In this document: in pieces, positions 41,301-53,300 of the stretch
Position numbering within the stretch: the first letter of the stretch is position 1
Layout of the letters: each line of letters opens with the position of its first letter
Source of the DNA: Loripinus fragilis
Lineage: Eukaryota > Mollusca > Bivalvia > Lucinida > Lucinidae
Direction of reading: 5' to 3'
NCBI GenBank assembly: GCA_964019695.1
Contig: OZ026520.1
Coordinates: forward strand, 22,768,130 to 22,832,129
Length of the DNA: 64,000 nt
Notes under the pieces: generated by a model
Told to the model about the DNA's origin: nothing
The model's database searches: none
Seen by the model: only the letters and a program-made list of their open reading frames with translations
Position numbers and translations under genes: made by a program

Positions 41301-44300
41301 AGGAAAAACACTGAACATATCAACTTTTACCAATAAACGTAATAGCATGGTGATTCAAACTAAACAAGTATTCAAGTATGTTTTACACTGAAACATAATT
41401 ATTGTATTTTTTACATTTTGATGAATTAGGGCCATGTGTTTACATCAAGTTGAAAAAATATGTTACCGGTCCTTGAATTTCATGAAATTTGGTCTACATA
41501 TTTTTAACATATGGCTAGTTTATATGTTGAAATGGTATCATGACAAAGACTGCAACGCGTAAAAATTTTAATTCCAAATTTGACAGAATACATAATATAC
41601 AGTTGAAAATTGGGGTATCATGTCATAAAAATGAATGCCCACCCACTAATCTAATAAATACAAAGCCATTTAGAGCATCAACGAACGTATCAATGATATA
41701 TTTATTTTATAAAACATTTCTGCGCCCGTTACATGATATGCCATTTACTTTAGAAATGATTATAACTGGGTACCCTGAGGTATTGTAGTGATATCATACA
41801 TGGCGTCATAAATTAGCAATGGAGTTGCATAAAAACTCAAATGCACCATACATATAAAAGTCATACCCAAGTCAATTAGTAAACATATTATTATTAAATT
41901 CCAAGCGTGGGCAGACTCCCATGTTAATTTCCCATACCATAAAAGAGCCCCTTTTAAAAGTACATTCTATAAGCAAACGGTGCAGAGCCTGATCAGATGC
42001 TGCCTTCTGCGGCGTCTGATCTGGTTCTGCACCATTTGCGACTGTCTTATAAAAAGGACGCTAAGCATATATAGGTTTAAAATGGTTTGCCAAATTTAGC
42101 CTAACAAGTTAAGCGTGCACATAGCTCCATCTAAACACATCAATATTCTCTTAAGAAAACCATTCAGATTCTGATCATGTTTCCCATATACCCCTTCATA
42201 TTTGTGAATGTGTGGGTAGTTTAACTATTTGCCTGTCAGCAAAAAATTTTGTCATCTGCTGTGGATCTTTGCACGTCGAGCCCGATATGTATCCAAACTA
42301 TGTGACACTCTGAAGCTATTCTTTAAAAGAATTTTTCGAAAAGTCTGTTTTAAATAATATCGGCAGACGATAAAACATGAAAAATTATCCAACAAGCAAA
42401 TAGTTAAATTCTATCTATGACTAGAATATCTCCTAATCGCACATCCAGCCCTCCTGTATCGTCGAGCAGATAGATTATTAAGTCACAGATTTAGTTTTTA
42501 AACACTCACCTTAATGCATTCATATGCACTTATAAATATTGCAACTAGAATATTGATGACAATCACAGCAAAAAGAGCCACATAAACACCAATATAGACC
42601 CTGTTAAACCATACCACCAAAGCCCCACCACTCTTGTTGGCCTCAAGAATAGCAAACGTCACATAGAGTTCGTCTCCAGTCGCCATTGAAAACAAGTTTT
42701 CTGCTGCAGTTTCTGGAGTTCCAAACTGTTAACAAGAAAGAATAAGTAAATAAGCAAAAACTATTGAGTACTATCTAGAACTAAGAGCGTTAGTGGCATA
42801 ACAGGCAATATCATATAAAGGGTTCTTTTTTCCTAGCACTAAAACATCCAAAATACACAAGTGAAATCAAGTTTACACCAAATGAATAGTTTGTTTGATT
42901 GATTGACACTAAATGGCCAAGTCAACAAGTTTCCCTAATGTATGAACATATCCTGGGTTATACCAGTACTTAGCAGAGGATAAAGTGTCTAGCTTAAGAC
43001 ACAGTACCTCCAGTCAGCCTCAATCCAGCGACCCTTCAATCTGAAGTCTGACACTCTACCACTGGGATCATGCGCTCCTCTTATCAGAATGATAGAAAAT
43101 AATTGGCGGATGTATTTTTACTTTGGCTACTTCTGGATAAAAATTAATTTAGATAACATATGATTATTGACAGTAAGAAAGCCATGTTAAAGCTGTACTA
43201 TTGAAATTGCCTTAACTTACAATCACAAAATATAATAACATGAACATACAAAACTGGGAGATATGTTATTTTAAGCTATTTTCTGATGTTACTTGTGCAG
43301 AAATAAAAGTGGTAATTAAGTTCCCACTCTTTTGATAACTAGCATTTGATATTGTAAAATTTTAAAAATGATTTTCGAGCACTTTTTTAGTATTGTCATT
43401 TTTGTAAATTAACATTTACTGAAAACATTTTATTTCTATAAATTTTTATTTTTATAATTAAATATTTTACTGACCGTTCCGGGGCGGTACTTCTTTTGTG
43501 GATCTTTTATGTTTTTGTTCTGTCTTGTGTTTGCTATGTCTTTGTGCGCGTCTGTTTATATGTGCTTTGTGGTCACCTGCTGGGAAAGGGCTGACCTCTT
43601 GGCTCTCGTTTGTGGTGTCTAACTGTGAGTTTGTCACTTTCCCATTGATATCCTGGGTCAGGTGTGGTACTTGATTGTATCGATTCCTGATCTTTGCACC
43701 CTTACTTACTTTGATTGCCACTTACGAATGTAACTCAGGTGTGATATTTAACATTTGGTAAACTTCCATCATTTCTCATAAAAGATCAAAGCCAAACTTG
43801 ATCAATGAAATATATTGAGGCGTAATGTGCTGATACCTTGACATTGTATGGTCCTAGAACAACGTATCCACACACCCAGAAACCAATAAATAACACAGCT
43901 ACACATGGCAGATACGTCATAACATCCCATAGAGCGTGGTAAAGGGTGGTAAACAACAGCTGTAAATATAGATAAAATGGATGAAAGTGAAACTGCTTAA
44001 GCTGGTGCTAGGGGGCGAAAGAATTGTTGCACTTGCCATTAGTTTTCATCAAAACACTCAATAAAACCGAGTCTACTGTTTTCTAATATTGTAGGTTCTC
44101 TCTTTTTCTGTAGGATCCGTTTTCCTGATTATTTAAAGGTTACAACATTTGGAGTTGGTAAAACTTATCCCCGTGCATTGGTATAGTGTCGATATTTTTC
44201 ATATTCTGGTCCCTTCAGGAACATTGGGTTCTGATGGAAAGCAGAATATAACTTAAGCTGGTGCTGGGGGCGTGATAATTGTTGCACTTTCCTCTAATGC

Positions 44301-47300
44301 TCATGAACTGACTTAATAAAACGGAGTCTGCTGTTTTCTAACATTATATGTTATCTTGTTTCTGAAAGATACAGATTATTTTAATTGAAAACAATGATGT
44401 TTGCATTTAATAAAGATTAAAGTAGCATCCAGATTTTTTTTGTTCTTATGTCTCAACAAAAACATATGATGTGATGAGTTATATTAGGCCTTATAAGTGA
44501 ACCTATGATTTTTATTTGAAAGATATGCGGTACTTTTTATCAGAAATAAACACACACATATGCTTTAAGCATATGGGACAGCACTCAAGATGTGGGTACG
44601 TATCGCATCATCAATGAACGACAGCACAGGTTAATCTGCACACAACGTATGCATATAGATGAGGCTCAGGTCGCAATACATGGAAATATCTCAATTTAAT
44701 ATTGTCACACCATTTCATGGAAAAGGATATCAACTCTTTGAGTTATATATCTGTAAGCTAGAAACGTGTCCTTTGTATGTTTGTATAACGTTTTTGAAAC
44801 TCAAGAAATAAAAGAACTTTAGCATGAAGCAGCTAAAACCTTTTGCTATGCACATGAAAGCATGGTAGGTGCAATCCATATAGAAAAAATAACAGTGCTT
44901 AGCTCGCATGGAGATACCCTAGCTTACGCAATTCATCATCACAGGGAAACAATCAGAAAAAATTAATTTAACTGTGATGAAAGAAAGAAAGTGGTTCAGC
45001 ACTCACACATGTAGACAGCCAGAGCTAAAGAAAACCCTTGTTGTTGCACGATTGGGACAGCCACAGACAATCATCAGGCATTAACCCATTGGTGGACATA
45101 TTAGGTTAGATCGTCATTCAGTCAGAGGCCTGACTCTCTGTTGTGCAATTTAAGATAAACCGTATCTATAACCTATGAGTATATCCTGTATTCTGCTGTT
45201 GTTAAACACAAACAGTGCTTAGCTCGCATGGAGATACCCTAGCTTACGCAATTCATCATCACAGGGAAACAATCAGAAAAAATTAATTTAACTGTGATGA
45301 AAGAAAGAAAGTGGTTCAGCACTCACACAATTAGACAGCCAGAGCTAAAGAAAACCCTTGTTGTTGCACGATTGGGACAGCCACAGACAATCATCAGGCA
45401 TTAACCCATTGGTGGACATATTAGGTTGGATCGTCATTCAGTCAGAGGCCTGACTCTCTGTTGTGCAATTTAAGATAAACCTTATCTATAACCTATGATT
45501 TGACCAGCTGACGACAAGCATCATTTACCAATAGTGTTTATTTATTTAAAGTTTATATAAAGTAAATATTCATATACATTTGTAATGGAATTATTCAGTG
45601 TTGTTTGATTTACACATATTTGATAGTATGTCAATGAAAAAACTGGTGTATACCGTTAATTCTTAGGACTAAGACCAGTTTTAGAAAGCCATATACACAA
45701 CAGTATATGGCATTGAATAAAATCAGAAAGACGTAGCAAACTGAAACATCGACAGTACATGTATATAAACAATTTTATGTCTATTTTAGCATATCTTCCC
45801 ATTGCTGTATTTGAAAAGTGTTGATTTACATGTTGGCATTTTTAGTTACAATTGCATTTTTGTTTCTTGAAGATTGTAAAAAAGGAATGTTTTGAACAAA
45901 TACAACTTACATGGAACTTGTTATGGAACTTGAAGTATCTAAGCATACAGAGCCAGGCAAGTAGACATCCAACACTTAACAACACAGCATGCTCGTCTAG
46001 GCTGGCTACTGTCCAGTTTGAATTCTGATTTAAATGAAAAATGTCAATAAGCAATGCTTATTAGATACCCCCCGCACAGTAAGAGTCAGTGAAAAAACTT
46101 GGCAAGTTATAGTTCGAACAAGAATACCTTAGTTTTGATGAGAAGATTTCAGTAGAATCTGTGCAAACAAAAATTATAAACTCCTTCATGCATATGTTCA
46201 ATGTGTCTACATTGTATCGGCAAAGTATCAAATTGCTTCATCAAAAGCTGTAGTAGGAGTTGATCGGCCCATAAAGGCACTATCCATGCATATACAAAAG
46301 CCATATAAGGGAATAATTGTCTAAACTCAACAAAACTTATAAACTCCTTCATGCATATGTTCATTGTGTCTACATTTTATTGACAAAGTATCAAATTGCT
46401 TCATCAAAAGCTGTGGTAGGAGTTGATCGGCCCTTAAAGGCGCTATCAATGCAAGTTCCCACAGCTGTCAATTTGTCAAATTTTTTTTTTTTGTGAACCA
46501 AACTCCTTCATGCATATGTTCAATGTGTCTACATTGTATAGGCAAAGTATCAAATTGTTCCATCAAAAGCTGTGGTAGGAGTTGATCGGCCCATGAAGGC
46601 ACCATCTATGCATATACAAAAGCCTTATTAGGGAAAATTTGTCTAAGTTCTCACAGCTGTCATTTTGTCAAAAATATTTTTTCTAAACCAAACTCCTTCA
46701 TGCATATGTTAAATGTGTCTACATTGTATAGGCAAAGTATCAAATTGTTCCATAAAAAGCTGTGGTAGGAGTTGATCGGCCCATAAAGGCACCGTCTATG
46801 CATATACAAACACCTTATTAGGGAAAAATTGTCTAAGTTCTCACAGCTGTCATTTTGTCAAAAGTTATTTTTTCTGAACCAAACTCCTTCGTGCATATGT
46901 TCAATGTGTCTACATTCTATAAGAAAAGTATTAAATTGTTCCATCAAAAGCTGTGGTAGGAGTTGATCGGCCCCTGTATGGCCTATAATAGCATAAGCAT
47001 AAAGCACTATATTAAAAGGCATTTAGAACTACAAAGGGAAATAACTCTAATAGAATTGGCCCCTAGCCCTTACTTTTTTGTCTAAAGTATTTGTCATGCA
47101 TATATGAACATGTTTGCAAGGTTTGATGAAAATCCAGCAATGACTCTTCGAGTTATTAAGGAAACAAAGCGTTACGGACGGACGGACGCACGGACGGACG
47201 CACGGACGGACAACGTGAAAACAGTATACCCCCTACAAACAAAGTTTGTGGGGGGTATAATGAAATATGACAAAATGGATATACAGTATACTATAATTGA

Positions 47301-50300
47301 TATGTTGCTGCCTGTTACATTCAATAAAGAACTTGAACTAGTGATTATGACATTAGCTACAATATGAGTAAAATAGCTACGTGGCTGTGCATCACAAGGC
47401 CATCGGTCCGCCTAGGCATCAACTCAGTCTAAACAGAGCATTTTCTGTCTGCATTAAGAAAGCTTGAGCGCAAAGCAAAGGTGGAGAAGAGTGGTTGGAT
47501 ACCCAGGCTGATCTAAGTCTTCGCTTTGAGATCACTGATTTTGTTGGTTTTCTCATTTTGTGCCTCATATTATTTTTAGCTCACCTGAGCCGAAGGCTCC
47601 GAGGTGAGCTATTAGTATACCAGTGATTCCGGCGTCCGGCGTCCGTCGTCCGTCGTCCGTCCGTCCGTCCGTCAACATTTTCAAACATCTTCTCCTCTGA
47701 AACCAATGGGCCAATTGAACTCAAATTTCATATGGAGACTCCTTAGGATGGGGGAACGAAAGTTTGTTCAAATGTTCCTGGTCACATGACCAAGATGGCC
47801 GCCATGCCCATATATGGTAAAAACCCTTTAAAAATCTTCTTCTCCAGAACCAGAAGACTGATGACTTTGGGACTTGGTATGTAGCATTGAGGATGTAGGG
47901 CCTACCAAGTTTGTTCAAATAATGATCCTAGGTTGACCTTGACCTATAAAACGTCAAGGTCAAACTTGCTTCCTAATAGATTTAAATGGGATTTTTTTGA
48001 AAAAGTTGATTTTTTGAATACTGTTAAAGCCAAAGTGATTATTCTTACTTGATATGTTGAAAATAATGACACAATGGCTATAAATAAGTTTCAAAGGTCA
48101 AGGTTGACCTTTGCCCTTTCAGCCAAGGTCACTCATATTGTGGTCCCATCAATATATTAATCATAGTTTTCTCACAAACTATTGGCCCAATTGAGCTCAA
48201 ATTTCATGTGAAGACTTCTTATGATAAAGTCAGCCAAAATTTAGACAAAATATTTTGGTCACATGACAAAGATGGCCGCCACGCTCATATATAGTAAAAA
48301 CCTTTTAAAAATCTTCTTCTCCAGAACCAGAAGACCAGTGACCTTGAGACTTGGTATGTAGTATTGGGGATGTAGGGCCTACCAAGTTTGTTCAAATGAT
48401 GATCCTAGGGTGACCTTGATCTACTTAACGTCAAGGTCAAGTTTGCTTCCTAATGCATTTGAATGGGAAATTTTTTGAAAAGTTGATTTTTTGAATACTG
48501 TGGAAGCCAAAGTCATTATTCTCACTTGATATGTTCAATCTAGTGTCTATTAATAAGTTCCAAAGGTCAAGGTTGATCTTTGACCTTTCAGCCAAGGTCG
48601 CTTATATTGGAGTTCCATCAACATATTAAAACATAGTTTTCTCAGACAATTCTTGGCCAATTGAAACCAAATTTCATATGACAACTCCTTATGGTTGGTT
48701 AGCCAAAACTTATACAAATTGTTATGGTCACATGACTAACATGGCCACTATGCCCATATATGGTAAAAACTCTTTAAATCTCTTCTTCTCCAGAACCAAT
48801 AGGCCATTGGGTTTGGGACTTGGTATGTAGGATCGGTGATGTGAGCCCTACCAGGTTAGCACAAATGATGAATCTAGGTTGACCTTGACCTACTTTATGG
48901 CAAGGTCAAATATGATTCCTAATGCATTTAAATGGAGAAAATCTTAAAATGTTCATTTTCTATAACTGATCCGAATTCATAATAGTTAAACCTATTGAGA
49001 CAATGGTTTAGTAAGTACCAAATGTCAAGCTGACATGTGACCTTTTATCCAAGGCCACTCATTTGGACTGCCACAAACCTATCTAAACATTTTTTTTCTC
49101 AGAAATCACTGGGCTGTTTGATGGATTATTCATTAGATTGTTTAGGTCACTTGAACAAAATGTATATGGTAAAAACAAAATTTGTTCCATTATAAGCTGT
49201 AGTTGACCTTGACCTATTTTAAAATTATTAAGGAGATCAGGTGAGCGCTCAGGACCTTCAGGTCCTCTAGTTTCTTTGCTCATATAAACTATTCGTTAGA
49301 CACAAAACTATATTGGGACAATGCAAGCTATGGTCAGTTCACCTACCAAACTGTAGACAGGACATGCTCTGGACTGGTACTGGATCTCTTAAGTAGCTAA
49401 ATTAATAATAAAGCCGACAAGTTATAACTGTCAAACTTTATATAGGATTGTGGTATCCCCTGGTCGTATTAATTGTATTCTCAGGTAAAGTGCTCAGGTG
49501 CTTTTTTGTTTTATCTGTCGTGTGGTTGTTTTTGCTATGTGTCTCTTCCTAGCGGTGCCGTGGGTTGTTCTGCGGTCTGTTATTGTGGTATTTCCTGGTC
49601 GTACTCACATACCTTTTGATCTATATCATAACTAGATTTTGCTGGTCTTGATCTGTATTTTTTCGTCAGCCCTGATCTGTATCAAAATTGTTTGACACTT
49701 AATGGTATTACTGGAAGATTGCTTTGAAAAAGCTAATTGTTAAGAATGTAAGTGAAAATTCAGCATTCAAAAATATTATCATGATTTACTCAAGTATAGA
49801 TCAGCTCCATCATCGATCATTGTCAAATGAGTGTAATGCTTCTTGGATCTGTTGTAGCTGATTCATTGTTTATTGTCGCTCAAATTATTTTCGGAGGTTC
49901 TTTGTTTGGTCCTTTGTTTTGTTATTCAGTACTTTATGCCCTTCTAGTTTTGCAAACACCTAGATAGGGAAGTGATAGCTCGTTGCTTTACTTTAATATA
50001 AAGTGGCTCTTCCTCACGGTGTCGTGGGTTGGTCTGCAGTGTGTCATTGTGGTATTTCCTAATCATACTCACTTGCTTTTTGAAGTGATTAACAATCACA
50101 ACGTATTTGTTCTTCAAATATATACTTCTACTGTATCACAAATGCTTTTTAGTTCCACAGTATTTTTTTTAAAAAAAGAGCATAATTCAAGCTGACAGCA
50201 GTTTAGTAGTTGATACTATTAGAAGGAAAAATGCTTTTTTTCTACCTTTCAAACCAAAATATATGCTGTTGTACATAAAACTGTTGTACATTGAAATGGT

Positions 50301-53300
50301 GGTTTTAAGTACACGCTACCTTATATTTTCGTAAGAATAAAGGGGCTCTGTAAGCTGAATCAAATGTGAAATAAATTCAATTCGAATTAGCACTTTCTTC
50401 TATATATATCAGAGTTTTAATAATTGAGCTTTTACTGTTAATAATGCCAGAGTGTCATTTTGTGATCGTCAATGATTTTGTCAACAAGCAGTGGGTCAGT
50501 AACGTTAGGTTCAATACTTACATCAATATAAAAGACAATTTCCATGGTTTCTACCATAACCAGCACATCTGCTACAAGAACCAAAATATCCCATAGTTTT
50601 ATGAACCGCATGTACTCTGAAAAAGGAAGGTCATTCTCTTTGTCGTCGGAAGGTGTGTAGAATTTTCTGTAGTTGTTCTTCATATACTGTTTCGTTTTCT
50701 AGTGAAAAAGAAAAAATATTGAATTATCCATGATAAATCATATCCCACAACTATGCTTATCTTAAGTGTTTATATGTCATCCCTTTGTGACATATTGCAT
50801 ATAATGACAAATAATCACCCACTCGGAGACTTGACTTGTGCTTTTATCACATATTTAAGGCACATTTTGCCGTGATAACCCAAAGTCTGCATATGCGATA
50901 AGCTGTTTCCTGCCAACTGGCTATCAGCCTGCAGTGCTTATAACCGGAAGTCATGTGTTTTGAATGGAGAGAGGTTATCATGCCCGGCACGTAACGCTGA
51001 TCATTCGACGACGTCAGATGTAAGCAAGTGGCGTGACGTAACGCAAAAATTACGCCATTCCTCTATTTAACTTACATTTTTTAAACGCCAACGCGTTGAA
51101 ATAGTGAAATGGATTATGTGAAAAACAGATTATAACATGGGGTTTTGGTTATTGCCCTCAGTATCAACCCTCGACCATTATCAGCCCTCGAGCTAAAGCT
51201 CTCGAGCTGATAATGGTGTCTCAGGTTGATACTCAGGGCGATAACCAAAACGCCATGAGATAATCTCTAATAATTATATACCTGAGATGAAATTCACCTG
51301 ATACAACCCATTTTTCTACCGGAAAATACAAAATCTTGTACCAGGCTACTAACGTGATATTTTTTCGTATCACCATCCTCCATATTTTACTCATCTCGTC
51401 GAATGAATCCCAGTACCTGTCGGCGAACTCGTAATCGAAATCGAAATCTGAGCGATTACAATATTAATCACTTAAACGACGTGTATTTTTGTATAAGAAA
51501 AAGAAAAAAACACGATAAATGCATTCTCTTCTGTCCAAACATGTTTACACAATGTGACGTCATCAAAAATGGCGCGCGACGTTATTTTCACAAAGAGACG
51601 TCATCCAAATTTGACGCGACTTTATTTGCCACGGCGTCGCAACGTCGCGTCACAGGGTGTCAATTTTACAATATTGCTGAGTTTATTGCTAAAACTAAAG
51701 ATTTTTTAATGTAAGTATTTAATAAAAACATCATTACTTTAGAAGCTTGATTTGATGGGTCAGATCACGTCTTGTGGCTGCGTCAGGAACTACGTGATCA
51801 CACTCGACCTCGTCTCGTGAGATCGAATTGTTCCTGGGGCAGCCACTCGGCGTAATCCGACCCATCAGATCGAATTACTAAAGTAATGTGTATTTATCAC
51901 ATGACGTCGCGTCTGAGAGTGAAATAGCGCCATGCAAAAAATTCGATAAACCACTATTATTGCATAAAAAGCCTTGTCCCACGCTATTTTCAAATATATG
52001 TAAACCGGCAAAACCCCATGTATTAATCAGGCAATTAAAGTGCTGCTGCTGCACGGCTTTCGTACTTTGCATATACGCATTCTAGGCCGTCACAAAAATT
52101 GACGTCATCAACAGTAACGTAAATAGAAATGAACGTAATTTAGTGGCATTAGGATGACATAAGTCTTTGCTCTGGAACAAGCTTTTTCAAAACCTACGAA
52201 TCCTTTATGCTTTTGCGCGCCATTATAGTAATACAAAAATGAACTTTTAAAAGCGTTTTCCAAAGTTTTCAAGTGACAAAATGACTTTATGCAATAATAA
52301 CGATCAAACATGGTTTTCTGGTACACTTACATCTGCTAGACCCCTCAGGGATCGTTAAAACCCTTGCCTTTCAGGCTCAGGTTTCAACATCACTCTCCGG
52401 GTCCAGCAGATGTTAATGCATAGAAAAACATGTTTGATCCCTATAGTGGTTTACAGATTTTCGGGAAACGTTAAGACGTCCACTATAACAACGTAGAATA
52501 CATAATGACAAAATAAGAACTTTTTCTCGAGATTTCAAAGTAATCTTAATGGCATATATAAATAGAATCTATCATTCGTGCTCTTATATTATTCAATATA
52601 TTAACGTCGTTGCGGTAAAAAGCCTCGCATTTTATCTCTTTTTTACTAAACTCGTTTAATGAATTCATTTAAACATGAGCACTCATGTAAACTCCTCTAT
52701 GTATATTAACGTATATGATAAAATAAGGAAACCTGCTCTATAAAGTACACACAGAGTACTTTTCGTGTTGATCTGGTGTCAAGTCAAACCAATGGTACAA
52801 TCTAATAATTGAGCCGTAACATGTGATTTCCAACAATGTAGTCTTTGTAAGAAACAGTCACAGATATTTAAGTGACTAGAATAGGCAGTGATCAGTCTGA
52901 GCCTTTGCTGGTTGCACATACCACATTGTTGGAAATCTTATGTTAAGGTTAAATAACTATGAATTCGTCTTGTGGATGAAAATAAAGCCAGCTAATCTAG
53001 ATCTATACTGTTTTCTTAAGACGTCATTGATTTTTTAACAATTAACACATACAGTAAGCTTATGAGGTCAAATACGGTAAGTCCTTTGTTCGGTTTGGTT
53101 CTTTAAGTCCGAGTTAATAACTTTTCAGTCATGATTTGATGGCTTTTTTGGGCTTGAACCAGTACTAAGCAGCTAATAAAATGGTATATCATGAAAGTGC
53201 CCAGCTCGCAAAATGACCTACCACAAGAACAAAGACAGCACCACCCAGGGTAAAAATGCTCTTAAGAAATGACATAGCAGTTAACATCATCACAAGAAAT

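Larger units (their letters stand above)
38343..42509. other. Mucolipin intron 8
   Basis: Carries two adjacent family A MITEs (38452-38922), a degenerate family D copy (39290-39565) and a small palindrome at 41963-42052. The remainder (39600-41950) is plain AT-rich DNA with nothing recognisable. Confidence 0.5.
50699..53221. other. Mucolipin intron 4
   Basis: Filled with nested foldback elements (51127-52700) and a deleted family A copy (52811-52951). An open plus-strand frame at 51403-51714 is low complexity and unsupported. Confidence 0.5.

Noticed and set aside
46171..47000. CRISPR-like array
   Set aside because: Repeats are 160-190 bases with diverged units in an animal intron; there is no short repeat-spacer pattern.
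51403..51714. 103-codon plus-strand frame
   Set aside because: Low-complexity Arg/Asn-rich start, no splice support, inside a mucolipin intron surrounded by MITEs.
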